Source: Hyaloscypha bicolor E (Eukaryota; Ascomycota; Leotiomycetes; Helotiales; Hyaloscyphaceae). Taken from it: a DNA stretch of 64,000 nt. The stretch covers positions 70,208 to 134,207 of the forward strand of contig NW_020194692.1 in assembly GCF_002865645.1 (NCBI RefSeq), read 5' to 3'. Of the stretch, positions 1-11,638 are shown piece by piece (position 1 is the first letter of the stretch; each line of letters begins with the position of its first letter). A program made the position numbers and the translations under genes. The notes under the pieces are model-generated. The model did not search any database, was not told the DNA's origin, and saw only the letters and a program-made list of their open reading frames with translations.

Positions 1-982
1 TGATAGGTCGCTTCCCTCCTATTTTTGGGTGCATAAGTTTGCACAACGTCCGTTTCTGTCGCTGTGCTTGGGAAACTGCGAGTGCAGTAGGGAATTTTGA
101 CAAGACGACAGCGAGGAATTTTAAACTCTTTGTGGTTTTGTCTGGTAGAACTGAAGCTCGACCTCTGACTTCTGCGACTCCTTGCTATTGCTATTTGTCC
201 TCGAGAAGCATTGGACAGCAGCTAGATTCTCAATCGGTGAGCAAAAACAGAGGGGCAAAAGAACCCTACATTGGTGAGAGACTCGTACATCAAGAAACTA
301 CTGGCTGATGAAGTCATCGAAGTTGACTCTGCACATGTGTCTGACTTTACCCTCTTTCATCTCTCCTGTTTCAATCTTCTGGAACGTAACACCGCCATAA
401 CTTCAATGAATAGCAGATTTGGTCCTCCACAATCCCAGACCTACGTATTCTGTGTTTCCATCTTCGATCTACCTGAGACACACGAATAGAAACAAATCTG
501 ATATAGTCTGGGCTCTGGACGGTTGTAAACCTCGATGGGCTCTGGCCGTGCTGGAGCTCGTCCACCTCCAGAAGGAACTTTGCTATGAGCACAAGGGTGC
601 TTCCAGCTAAGAAATAATCAGGGGCGAATCTAGGTGTACGGTACCGAGTCACTGGGTGGCGGGAGTATATAAAAGGATACGTTTTTATTGAACAGTATGA
701 GGGATGGTACGAGATTTTCCAAACGTGACCGATACTGCCTTCGAATTTACCTCTCAGGGCCTCACACTTGCCCCCTGTCGCACAAAGACATAACAGCACA
801 CCGAGGGATCAGTTATGTTGGTACGTATCTGATACGGTTAAGATCTGCGAAGTGTGGACCAAGCCACTTGCTTGAATTATAATTACCGGATTACCAATTA
901 CACAAATGAAAAACGAACGAACAACTCTCAAACAAGTCTACAATACTGTACTCGGCCACCAATTACGCCTTCGTCGAAGCAA
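1..982. other. Intergenic, no supported gene
   Basis: Short open frames occur on both strands, but none shows a recognisable domain, a signal peptide or consistent splice signals. A TATA-like tract (tatataaaagg) lies near 665. The right-hand end is the 3' flank of the glycine-rich gene on the minus strand. I see nothing else that can be supported. Confidence 0.5.
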
Positions 983-1723
983 TTACTCTTTATTGCTGCC
1001 CCCGTACCCGTATCCTCCTGGACCACCGTTCCCACCCCCATTTCCACCCCCATTTCCACCTCCGTTCCCTCCGTCCCCACCTCCATTTCCACCCCCGTTT
1101 TGGCCACCGCCGTAATAGCCATTTCCTTGACTGCCTTCTTGACTTCCTCCTTGACTGCCTCCTTGGCTGCCTCCATTACCACCTCCTTGGAACCAAGGTT
1201 GGTCGTCCTCATCGCCATCTCCGTCGGGCTGGGGGTCTCCATCTCCAGAATTGCCACCCGACCCTCCCGAGGAACCGCCGGAAGATCCACCGCCCTGGGA
1301 ATCTCCCCCGTAAGTAGGAGGAGCACTATTGCCGCTTCCTTGAGAAGGAGGGGCTTGTGTAGCACCCCCCGAGCCACCCAAACCTCCAGTCAAACCACCC
1401 AATCCACCAAGAAGTCCCCCAAGTAAGTTACCAAATTGGCGTTTCACCTTCTCGTCCTATTTGGCAATATTAGCACTTCAGATGAGGCCGAGGGACTTGC
1501 AGGAGCCTACGGATTGCAACCCCGCATCTCGAATAGCAATCAGAGCTTTTGAAATGGCTGCAATCTCTTCATTACGCTTGGCGTTTGCAACCTCTGTGAT
1601 CTCTGCGGTCTTTCTAGAAGTTAGACATATATCAATTTCAAGAAATCGAAAATAGTGTACCTGAACCGGCAAGCCGAAGGCAATTGGCAGACTTGCCAAC
1701 ACCGCAATCGATAAGAGACGCAT
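983..1723 (-). CDS. Secreted glycine-rich protein with a KR processing site
   Basis: Predicted 228-residue secreted protein of unknown function. The start at 1723 gives a clear signal peptide (MRLLSIAVLASLPIAFG). An Ala/Glu/Ile-rich segment follows (residues about 38-71), then DEKVKR and about 150 residues dominated by Gly, Ser, Gln and Asn with GGNGGG and GGSQ runs. One intron, 1457-1510, is supported by GTAGGC, TGCTAAT and TAG and joins the two frames in phase 0. A second possible intron starts at the GTACAC after the signal peptide and ends near a CTAAC branch sequence. However, its TAG acceptor breaks the frame, whereas reading through stays open, so that segment is uncertain. The KR dipeptide before the glycine-rich part would suit Kex2 cleavage (inference). 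It could be a structural wall or matrix protein. Confidence 0.65.
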
Positions 1724-2502
1724 GATATTAGGGCAGACAGTAGTTTTTGGCAGTTGAGAGAGTGTATGAAAACGAGTGACTAAAAATAAGGATTGGCAGG
1801 GGAAATGGATGGAAGATGGGGATATTAATATAAATATTATCGGTTTCCCCTGAACATCTCCAGGACACAGAAATGTAACTTGACTGTCTCGGGTGTATCT
1901 CAAAATGTTTTTCCTGATGTACAAAATGGAACCAGTGAAATTTCATTCCCTTTCACTGCCTCAACTTCGTCCATGTCACAAGTAGGATCTGGGACGTTGC
2001 GATAGCCATCAGAAGATTCGCCCCTATGATCGCGTCTTGGCTCTTGAGCTATGTCGCACAAGATGGGCCTTGTGTAAATTGCCTGAACGACTACCCCTTA
2101 TCAGATCGTATCCTATTCAAGCCGAAACTTCGTCTTCAGGCAAATTTTAAGGGTTTATTTTACCGTAACTACGCGTCGATCATCATAAGTTATCTGTATT
2201 CACTTTTCGACGTACCATGTCCCACGAAACAATCACATTGAGATTTCGAGAGACGTTCTGACTTGGAAGCGTGCGACATATGAATCCCAAAATCAGGGAG
2301 CCGAAATACCGAGCGACCGATGTGTGACGAGAAATCCTTTACGCTTGCGTGGACGGAGCATATGAGGGTGAATGTAACCAGATGATTCACGCTCGTACTT
2401 CTTGTTCCACCTAAATTTCAATTAATCACCACAACTCGGACGTTAACGCTTCTACGATCCGCGAAATTGGAACCGCTCAACTCATACCTCGAAATTGGAA
2501 AC
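1724..2502. other. Intergenic between secreted protein and UstYa remnant
   Basis: This stretch contains the upstream region of the minus-strand glycine-rich gene and of the plus-strand UstYa-like remnant, which diverge from it. Only short frames are present and no domain was recognised. Confidence 0.5.
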
Positions 2503-3535
2503 ATGGCAACCACGAAGCAAACGTGCAGACCACTGGGCTCTGAGGAGGATGGCCCAACCGATAATGATGATCTTCAAGATCGCGATCCACAAAAATGGTG
2601 GCCAAATATATCGACCATCGTTCCCTCCATCGCAACATTAATCTTTGGGCGTCATTCAATATATCTATCGTTGCAGGCCAACTGTGCTTGTCTTGAAAAC
2701 GGACCGACAGCCTTCGACGCAGGGTACTCCACCTATTCGTCACCTCTCGAAGCTAACCTCAGTTTAGAACCAGCGAAATCATCAACCGAGCTTTCGAAAG
2801 TGAAATTTGGAGGGGCTTTCCGATAAAATGAAACCTCGAAAGCGTATTACCGCGAGCAGGATCTTACTGGGCCGCAGAGTATCGTACCACCGAGTCCAGA
2901 GATCGACCAGGCATGGGAAGAACTCTTGGGCGGTATGTGAATCATCACTAGAAGTGCCACAGAGCTGATATTGTTGTAGGCTAATATCCCATTCTGGATG
3001 GAGAAGATGGGCTGCAACTTGACGATCCTGTGCCCATACTTAACCATTTCGTCGCGGAGTATGTGCACTTGACCAGACCATGAGGGCGAAGGCTCACAAG
3101 GTCCTAGAGTGGAAGTCATGCATTCGTTGCATTGTCACCAAGAGTACTACTCGGTTCATGAGAAACATAAAATGCCCCCACAATTAAAGACTGTTCACGA
3201 CGGTAAGCCATCTGTCTAAATGGAGGAAACTTCCAGGACCGATGATTTCGTGATAGAGCATTGCTTCGAGCAAATTTGACGGACTATACATTGTGCGGGA
3301 TATGGCTCCTGTACCCATGCGACCATATGGCGAGGGAGATCGCAAAACCTATATTGGAGAGCCTCAAGTTCACACTTGCCGTAATTGGGACACCTTTGGA
3401 AAATGGTACACTAACAGAGGGGAGAAATACGGGAAGATTAATGGGCACAAGACATAAAGAGCCTGTGGGTTGTGAATACACGAGGCGCTGGGGGAAGTTC
3501 CACAAATACCATCTGTACACCACCATCTAAGCGGA
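2503..3535 (+). pseudogene. Broken UstYa-like (DUF3328) gene
   Basis: Remnant of a UstYa/DUF3328 family gene. In the family these are membrane-tethered oxidases, known from ustiloxin, cyclochlorotine and other fungal peptide pathways. Reading from ATG 2503 gives a charged N terminus, one hydrophobic segment (about residues 32-50) and the lumenal start ending VKFGGAFR. A TAA at 2824-2826 stops the frame, and the same frame continues with NETSKAYYREQDLTGP and PSPEIDQAWEELLG, typical of the family. After a plausible intron starting near 2933 the coding sense jumps frame at least twice. It then gives the HSLHC motif at 3121-3135 and, after another intron, a partial second motif (IEHC, near 3253-3264) followed by a TGA where Arg is expected. 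Both nonsense codons and the frame jumps argue against function. The 3' limit is approximate. Confidence 0.6.
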
Positions 3536-3567
3536 TTTGCTAATAAATTCTCGTGCGAAGGCTCTTG

Positions 3568-4971
3568 TCAATATTTCGAGAATGCTAACGAAGCATTGGT
3601 ACCTCCAAAGCCAAAGCTATTTGACACAGCTACATTGACTTCTTTCTGTTGTGCAGAGAGAGGAACGTAGTTGCAGTGGAACCCGTCACTGATGTTGTGG
3701 AGATTGAGCGTCGGTGGCATGACGTTCTAAGTAGATTTAGCAATCTCAATGTCAATGTCAATGTCCCACATTCGTTACCAGGGAATATACCTCTTTGATT
3801 GCCAGTATTGAAAATATTGCTTCGACGGCTCCCGCCGCTCCGAGTAGATGGCCAATTGCACCTTTCGTGCTACTGATAGATATCTGGCTCCCCTTCTGGA
3901 CGCCGTCCTCACCAAGCATTAACTCTGTAATGGCGGCATTCTCAGCCGCATCTCCAAGTGGTGTGCTTGTGGCGTGGGCATTGATGTAGTCGATTTCTTT
4001 TGGTCGCAAGCCAGCATTCTGCAAGGCCCTTTTCATTGCGAGCAGTGCCCCGCCCCCATCTTCCCTCGGCGCCGTGACATGGTATGCATCCCCACTACAT
4101 CCATATCCTCGAACTTCGGCGTAGATATCAGCACCCCGAGCTTTGGCATGCCCCAGCTCCTCCAGGATGACGACACCTGCCCCCTCGGCGATCACGAAGC
4201 CGCACCTGTCTTTATCGAATGGGCGGGAGGAAGAGGTGGGTTCATGATTGTAGGCCGTTGCAAGCGAACGAGATCTTGCAAATCCAGCGAGAGCAAGGGG
4301 GTGGATGCAAGATTCCGATCCGCCGGCTATCATGACGTCCGCATCTCCAAAGGCAATAAACCGTGAGGCATCGCCAATTGCGTGAGCCCCGGTTGTGCAG
4401 GCTGTTGTGACGGCATGGTTTGGCCCTTGCAAGCCATACTTCATCGAAATATAACCAGCACCTAGGTTGATAAGGAGTTGGGGGACGAAAAGGGGAGAGA
4501 CCTTCTTGTAACCCTAGGCACAGATCTCAGCACGCTTCTCGCAATTGGCATCCCTATATAGCTCACTGTTCTGTCATAGGCTATGCTGGTATTATAGAGC
4601 TCCTCCAGATTCCCTATGCCACTGCCCAAACAAACGCCAGTGGTATCCCTATCCTCTTGTGTATGTGGGCGCCAACCGGCATCCACCAAGGCCATCTCCG
4701 TCGCAGCAATTGCATACTGGGTGAACTTCGCCATACGCCGTTCATCCCCCTTATCCAGCCAGTCCGAGGCTTGCCACTTGCCCTCCGCCTTGCTACCCTG
4801 TGGCACGATCCCAGCAACGGTGCTGGGCAGTTCCCGCCATCTTGGAGCCGGCTCGAGGTGGGCAACGCTCCCCAGGCCGCTCTCACTGGCCAGCAGGCGT
4901 TTCCAGGTATGCCGGATGCCCACGCCGAGGGGTGTAATGGCACCGAGGCCCGTCACTACCACGCGTCGCAT
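3568..4971 (-). CDS. Beta-ketoacyl-ACP synthase (mitochondrial FAS II type)
   Basis: Condensing enzyme of the KAS I/II thiolase superfamily, most like the single-domain mitochondrial enzyme (yeast Cem1) that extends acyl-ACP with malonyl-ACP in type II fatty acid synthesis. Three exons splice cleanly (introns 4514-4566 and 3727-3790) into 428 residues, a normal family length. The catalytic triad is visible: Cys about 174 in TACTTGAH, His about 315 in [11 protein letters not shown] and His about 357 in [12 protein letters not shown], with the preceding Lys in SSTKG. The C terminus has the family signature [11 protein letters not shown]. The protein starts at [16 protein letters not shown] with no obvious mitochondrial leader, so an unseen upstream exon or a different location is possible. 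It diverges from the OPT transporter across about 1.1 kb. Confidence 0.88.
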
Positions 4972-5003
4972 CGTCTAGCCATACTCTTCTCGTGTGTCTG
5001 ACG

Positions 5004-5041
5004 GGTGAGGTGAGGTGAGGTGAGGTGAGGTGAGGTGAGGT
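5004..5041. repeat. GGTGA pentanucleotide repeat (7 units)
   Basis: Seven perfect GGTGA units followed by GGT. They lie about 30-70 bases upstream of the start codon of the beta-ketoacyl synthase, probably in its 5' leader or core promoter. Confidence 0.9.
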
Positions 5042-6053
5042 CGAGGCCGAGGTCGAGTTTGTCTTCTGCGGCTTTGCAGATCCTGGCAATTTTCGGGAAA
5101 ATCCAGCTCGCGTAAAATTAGCGTGCTTGACCTTACCCCTGAGAAGCCTTTTCGCTTCTCGGTTATCTCAAATTCCGAGACAATATCTCGGACATCTTCT
5201 GCTCCAGGTCTGCGTGCTCTCGAAGAACCTTATTTTTGCTCCGTGATGCCCGTGCCTTCAATCATGTCACTGCTGCAGCGTGCAATTGTGCCACATTGAC
5301 AGCGACGATCAAGTTTGAGAGTCAGGGACACCTCACAGATCTCTGCTTGTTTCGGGCAAGAATGTGGAGGAGCACCTGGGCAGCAAGTGCGGCCGCCACC
5401 AAAGTTATTTGACCCTTAAGCACGAGATCAATCGATGAAGCTATTGGGCAGAGATAGCTAAGTTTGTTTCGTTTTCGCAGAGCATGCGTGTGCAAGCACC
5501 CACTAACGCATGAGAGCCTTACACAATGTTTCTTCGACTGTGCCGCAGCATTGTTTCAAGCGTTTTGCATAGATAATATATGTTGCATCCTTATCTTTCT
5601 CTGCCTCTTTCGGCGGTAGTTTTCATAGAATCCAATCGCAAGGGCGATTTTTCACGATGCTTCCGGCTGTGGCACTATCCATTCTAGAAACCCGGGCTAG
5701 GGTAGTCCTATAGCATGGAAGGCGCTGCTTTTTTTTGGTGTTTATTGCAACTGAGACTTCGTCAAAGCTGACCAGAAGCTAACACAGCTGCCCGTGATTC
5801 AGCCACCATGAAGCTGGACTTCAAATTCAGGCGAATCTCAGCGTTGGATCTTATCTGAACTCGACCCCTCCCCCACAGCCATGGTGCTTCACGTAGGTCA
5901 GAGATCTTCCCTTGTCGACGCCACTTTTTTGTCTAGCCTGGCGAGGAGCAGGGTAGCCACAATCAGTTTCTTGTCCTATATACAGTCCATGCTTTATGGA
6001 AATGTCTCTTCAGACCGTTGATCGATCTCCGTGTTGACGGTCGTTTCTCTACC
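5042..6053. promoter_or_regulatory. Divergent KAS/OPT intergenic promoter region
   Basis: About 1 kb without a gene, between two divergently transcribed genes, so it must carry both promoters. The one structured element I see is a perfect inverted repeat at 5174-5192 (TCCGAGA, spacer CAATA, TCTCGGA). It contains CCG and CGG half-sites 11 bases apart, in the everted layout used by some Zn2Cys6 regulators. Function is inferred only. Confidence 0.45.
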
Positions 6054-8850
6054 ATGGCCTTACAATTCGACGAGAAGCCGTCAGGAACGGCTCCTCCATC
6101 GACACGAGCTTATGAAAGGCTGGAGGATGATAAGGACTGGAATCCTAAGATGGATGACGTTGAGGTTAGCAGTCGTGAGATCAACGCAGGCACAGCGATA
6201 TCTCGACACGAGAAGGCATACGAGAGACCCGATCCGGTCACCGATCTCAAGCAACGTTTGACATTATGGGGTACAGTCAATGTTCCTCTGAAGAAATGTT
6301 CGGACTGTTAATGGCATTATAGACCCAAACTATCCCGAGGACAAGAGGGAGTCCATGATGCTCGATAGTTCGTCCATCGATGATGCGGAAATATTTTCCA
6401 ACAAGGAAGAAGAAGACTCGCCATATCCCGAAGTTCGTGCTGCAGTCCACAACTACGATGAAGATGTACCAGCCAATACTTTCCGCGCTTGGGTCATTGG
6501 TATGACCTTGGTGATTGTTGGAGCCTCCATGAATACCCTCTTCTCGCTGCGAAGTCCGTCAATTGGCTTGGGCGCCTTGGTCGCTCAAATCATTGCATGG
6601 CCTCTTGGTCATGGTTGGGCAAAGGTCATGCCAACCCGACAGTTTAACGCTTTTGGCTTGAAGTGGTCTCTCAACCCAGGACCATTCAACATCAAAGAGC
6701 ATTCTATCATCGTGGTCATGGCCAGTGTCTCCTTCAGTGCTGCTTACGCTACCGATATTTTGCTTGCGCAGATCGCATTTTACAAGCAAGACTTCGGAAT
6801 TCTTTTCCAACTCATGCTGGTTATTTCAACACAATCAGTTGGATATGGTATTGCTGGCATGATGCGCAAGTTCTTAGTGTGAGTTCTCTTCGTTACACCT
6901 CGTTAGGGTGGGCTCGCTAACAAACAGATAGATATCCCGCCGCCATGATCTGGCCTGGAAATCTTGTGAGTGTGACTCTGATGAATGCAATGTACGAAAA
7001 TAGTGCCAAAAAGGATCCGACGGTATTCGGAGGAAGCATTGCTCGCTATCGATGGTTTGGATATGTCTGTGCTGGAGCTTTCGTGTATTACTTTATCCCT
7101 GGATTTCTCGCTCAGTTCCTCAGCGTCTTTGCTTTCGCTACCTGGATCGCACCCAACAATCCTGTCGTCAACCAGATGTTTGGAGGTTCAACAGGACTTT
7201 CACTTATCCCAATCACTTTCGACTGGACTCAGATTTCTGGATTCGTTGGCAGCCCTTTGATTCCCCCGTGGTTTGCCATTGGGAACACCTTGATCGGTGT
7301 TGTGGTCTTCTACATCATTGGCGCCTCAGCGTTGCACTATACTGGCACATGGAGTGCGCAGTTCCTGCCCATGAGCGACAGCGCGACCTACGACAACACC
7401 GGTTCTTCCTATAACGTGACAAGGATTCTCACTCCTGAGTTTAGACTCGACCTGGCAGCATACAAAGCGTACTCGCCGCTCTTCCTCTCAACTACTTTTG
7501 CTATGTCTTACGGACTGTCATTCGCAGCCATTGCTTCATTGGTTGTATACACCTATCTCAATCACGGAAAGCAAATTTGGCAGCAATTCCGAAACAGCAC
7601 CAAAGAGGAGCCTGATATTCATATGAAAATGATGCAAAAGTACAGAGAAGCTCCGACATGGTGGTACATGAGTCTGTTCGCTGTTATGGTCGCACTAAGT
7701 CTCATTACTGTCCTGGCGTTTCCTACAAACCTGAGTATGTACAATTTCTGCCTTATTCCTCAAGGTGTGAGATGCCTGGTCTATAAAATATGCTGACATT
7801 GAGACTTTCAGCGTGGTGGGCCTTCTTGCTTGCGCTGGGTATCTCGTTCGCGTTCTCTCTTCCCATTGGAATCATTCAAGCAATTACGAACACTCAAATC
7901 GGCTTGAACGTCCTTACCGAATTTATCTTCGGATACATCCAGCCGGGTCGCCCTCTGGCTCTGATGATCTTCAAGACATATGGATATATTACGATGTAAG
8001 CGGCTAAATAATGTTTCCAACGTTCCCCACTGACGGAATGAACTAGGTCGCAAGCACTTGGATTTGTTTCTGATCTCAAATTCGGTCACTACATGAAGGT
8101 GTGTAATCAAGCCATGAATTATCTGTGGGGATTTTGCTGACAGCCAAAGATCCCGCCACGCACCATGTTCATGGCCCAAGTCGTTGCCACGACGTTCTCG
8201 TGCTTCATTCAAGTCGCTGTACTTAACTTTGCACTCACCAACATCAAAGACGTATGCACACCTCATCAACCTGAACATTTCACATGTCCAGGTGGGAGAG
8301 TCTTCTTCTCGGGTAAGTAACGCCCCGGCACCCACAACAATTCAAATGACTGATCGGTTTAGCTTCCGTCATCTGGGGTCTCATCGGTCCTGCACGAATC
8401 TTCTCTCCAGGCCAAGTGTACTCCGGGCTCTTCTGGTTTTTTCTCGCCGGTGCAATAGCTCCCATAATCTTCTATTTCGCCGCCCGCAAATGGCCCAAAT
8501 CCCCCATCAAGTACCTCATGGCACCTTTGCTCTTTGGAGGAGCAGCCTCCATCCCTCCAGCAACACCGCTCAACTATCTCTCCTGGGGTATCGTCGGATA
8601 TGTGTTCCAGAAGTATATCAGGACAAAATACTTCGGATGGTGGTCGCGATTGAACTACCTGACCAGCTCTGGGTTGGACTTGGGACTGGCATTGAGCACA
8701 CTGTTCATCTTCTTTGCGTTTACAATGGGCAATATCGAAGCGCCAAACTGGTGGGGAAACACCATCGTCAGCGCGACGATGGATGCGCAGGATACGGCTG
8801 TACAGGCGACCGTTGCAGCTGGAGAGCATTTTGGCCCTGCTGTTTGGTAA
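6054..8850 (+). CDS. OPT family oligopeptide transporter
   Basis: Plasma-membrane proton-coupled transporter of small peptides (OPT family; relatives include S. pombe Isp4 and yeast Opt1/Opt2). ATG 6054 in accATGGcc context is the likely start. Six introns (6271-6322, 6879-6931, 7735-7811, 7996-8046, 8099 to 8143 or 8149, 8313-8362) join seven exons into about 820 residues, within the family's range. The acidic cytosolic N terminus (about 130 residues) is followed by many hydrophobic segments. Family motifs include DPNYPED, the NPGPFNIKEH segment, YPAAMIWPGNLV, KTYGYITMSQAL, and the hallmark CTPHQPEHFTCPG before the sixth intron. The fifth intron has two in-frame acceptors differing by six bases. 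No lesion was found, so the gene looks functional. Confidence 0.93.
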
Positions 8851-9500
8851 TGGAGGAATAGGTGTATATGTTAGGAGGTATTTCTTTCGTTCCAGTTTTA
8901 TATTATTGCAGATCTTTGTATGTTTGTTTCCTAGCCTTTTGTAATTTTAAGATATTGTTCCACGTTCATTACTTCCATAATTTAATTCTTGTTGTCTGTA
9001 CTTAGTCGAGGAGGACATTAGAGAAGGAAGGTCAGACCAGCCAATCATTAATTGAAATAAATATTGTTTAAACTTACCCTCGGGTAGCTGGTTTTTGTAT
9101 TCGTTGCTTTGATGACCAACTTCCTACGCCTTTCTAATCACTGGGTTTGATTGGGACAGCAGAACTTCGACAGTCTTTAATCTCCCGCAGGTACGCGGTG
9201 CAAATCTGCTTTTGGCCTGCTTTCTGTAGACTATGGGGGAGCGAGGAGTTTCTAAGTCATCGAAAATTAGTCATTGAACTGATTTGACATCTCTGTTGAG
9301 GGAGATTTGAATGGATGACAGCCCTTCGGACACATTTGAGCCAAAGTCTCCGGGGGCCTGCGTTCTGTCCTCCGTCTAACTTCAGACTCTATAAAACACG
9401 CTTGCATACCAATGCTACAATATGGGCAGAGCAATCTTTCTTTAATTCGTAAAGACAATTTCACGAGTCTCAAGTCGACTATTGTGCTGCGTACATAACC
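8851..9500. other. Intergenic, OPT 3' flank
   Basis: AT-rich 3' flank of the transporter, then the upstream region of the methyltransferase remnant. No coding or RNA gene was recognised. Confidence 0.5.
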
Positions 9501-10349
9501 ATGTCTTCGAACACAGCAACACCATATAGTTCCAACTATGAATGCGTGTCCGACAATTGCACCCGACTACTTGCCGCTCAAATGATCTCAAATGCCAAAT
9601 CTCCTATCACGAGCACTTCCTACATACTCGACAATGCATGCGGTCTCGGCACCGTCAGCAAGCAATTCAAACTGTTGCATCCACACGCTACAATCCTAGT
9701 AACGGACATAGCTCCAGGAATGATCGACGAAATTCAGCAAACAATAAAGGCGAATGGATGGAGCAACATGTATACCGAAATACTGGATGTCCGCGATCTT
9801 TCTACTTTGAGAGATGAGACGTTCACGCATGTCATCACCAATCTGGGGTTGCCTGTGCCTGGTGACCTAGAATCTAGCACAAAGATCGTGAACGAGATTT
9901 TTCGAGACTCAAAGATAGGAGGAGGTGCTCTGGTTTCTACCTGAGCTGGTAAGAAATTCTTTCTTCACATGAGGAAAGAGATGCTGATTTCCAGAAGATC
10001 GAGTCTGGTTGACAGCATTCTACAACGCAGCACGAGCAGTCCGCCCAAATGAAACACCCGATTCGTTCATAGCACTGAAGCCTGAGATTCCCCATGCCTC
10101 ATGGATCATTGAACAGCTTGAAGAGAGAGGCTCCGGCAACAATGTGGAAATCAAGACTTGTGTGACGTACACGATGGCTACGAGCTTGGATGAAATGACG
10201 GAGAACATGATGCTTGCAAGAGAAATGTTCTTTTCAAGATTTACGAAGGAAGGAACTGAGATTGTGGAACCGAGATTGTGGAACCTATTCTCAAGGAAGA
10301 GTTGCAGAAAGTGAGGACATTTGAGAGCGTTGAAGGGGGGGGGGGATGA
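9501..10349 (+). pseudogene. Broken SAM-dependent methyltransferase
   Basis: Class I SAM methyltransferase remnant. Motif I is clear (ILDNACGLGTVSKQF), followed by the acidic loop VTDIAPGMI and the post-motif LDVRDL and ITNLGLPV. The first exon stops at TGA 9942-9944, where the family pattern ST-W-A calls for Trp. Beyond this stop the same frame runs into a good donor (intron 9949-9994), and the second exon continues in phase with EDRVWLTAFYNAA. Near the 3' end a 14-bp tandem duplication (10258-10271 and 10272-10285) shifts the frame and gives an early stop at 10314. With one copy the frame would run to TGA 10347-10349. Two independent lesions make loss of function likely. A sequencing artefact or use of the truncated first exon cannot be excluded. 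Target molecule unknown. Confidence 0.75.
10258..10285 (+). repeat. 14-bp tandem duplication
   Basis: GAGATTGTGGAACC occurs twice in direct succession inside the second exon of the methyltransferase remnant. Because 14 is not a multiple of three, it shifts the reading frame. Confidence 0.95.
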
Positions 10350-11163
10350 GGATCGAGGTGAAAGCTTGAATTGGAACTGGGTGGAAAATGGGAGATGGAC
10401 ATGAGGTCCCGGTTTAGAAATAGGTACTCATTAAGGCAATTGTCTTGGAGAAGTCTCTTTTGTGATCAGACCTGTTTAGCACTGCTACCCACCGAGGAAC
10501 GGATCAGCGTCCCCATTGAGAGTGCGCCTGATTGGTTGTAGGCAAGACGTAGAATACCGTAATGAAAGTTCACACTAAAAGGATTCGAACACAAACTTTT
10601 AGGGTATACGATGGTAATGTAGAGAGCGTTTATTTGTGAAAGTAGCCAAAAGGCTTATGATAAAAAGAGCAAGGCTCAATGCAAATGGAAGGGAGATGGT
10701 GCTCACGTGACCGCCAATCCTAACCCGCCGCTGCACGTGGTTTCCCTCCATGGCCTTTCCCTCTTCCTTCCTTCCTTTCAGCGTCTCTCCAACCAACATC
10801 GCCACCTCGCATGGAGCACATGCGAATCGAAAGCTCTTCTCCAGACAACCCGATTGAGACCCCCGCAATCACATCCGTTCTGACATCCCCTCATTCCTGA
10901 CAGGCTTCACCACTCCTCAGCGTCACATGTGATGCCGAAGTTGACCCCGTCGTGCCACAACCACACCGCAAGGCGCATCTCGAGTAATAACAATGGAACT
11001 AAGGAAGCCGGCGATACTTCCTCGAATGCTCTGCCCTTCTCGACAGCGACAATTGATTGGCTCTAAGGCGACAACGTTTGTTCTGTTGTCCAACTCCGCT
11101 TTCCTCATCAACAGGCATCCTCCACCCACGGGAAAGTCGACCCAGGAAAAGATGCAACTGGGG
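10350..11163. other. Intergenic, no supported gene
   Basis: Contains a G-run close to the methyltransferase end and scattered short frames. A GGATTCGAAC box-B-like string at about 10581 has no tRNA fold around it. Nothing else was recognised. Confidence 0.45.
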
Positions 11164-11638
11164 TCAGATATTGCGTAGTCTTGTCCTGACTTGGTTCTGG
11201 CGATCCGGCACAGTCCGGGCGTCCTTGCCGTCTGTAAATCCAGTGCTGGCAACGTTGGGATTTTCCATCTTTGCAATGCTTCTGCGTTTTGCTCGTTGGG
11301 CGAGTTTCTGGCGCTGCTGGACAATCTGAATCCAATATCTACTAGGGACTTTGTTCCCTGTTTCCTCAAGTGCGGGTCTGAGTGCTTCGAGCACTGCCGG
11401 ATGACCAGCTGGAATATTGTTTTCTTTTAAAAAGATTTCTTCGCGTTTTGCTTCTTCATTGTGCCTCTGTACACACAGGGCACGGCCGCGATTGCCGACA
11501 GGGATGAACAAGATTCCCCCAGTACCAACGTTCCTGGCGTCTGCACATATACTTCTTACGGTGTATGTTCGCAACCAGGTCTGCCCAGGTTCTCCACAGA
11601 GCACTATTCCTGGTTTGAGCATTAGATTCAAGATCATG
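11164..11638 (-). CDS. Hypothetical protein, about 157 residues
   Basis: Single open frame from ATG 11638 with a hydrophobic start (MILNLMLKPGIVLCG), a middle rich in charged residues with a helical look (EEAKREEIF and EALRPALEE), and a basic C terminus. No domain was recognised. An adjacent upstream frame on the same strand (11689-11982) includes CKECRNL and a hydrophobic stretch and might be an upstream exon, but I found no convincing splice pair. It could be a chance frame, and confidence is low. Confidence 0.3.

Noticed and set aside
906..1377. Proline-rich plus-strand frame and a Glu/Val-rich minus frame
   Set aside because: Both are shadows of the glycine-rich gene; low-complexity codons leave other frames open.
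10560..10600. Possible tRNA (GGATTCGAAC box-B string)
   Set aside because: No pairing T-stem, no A-box at the right distance and no acceptor stem on the minus strand.
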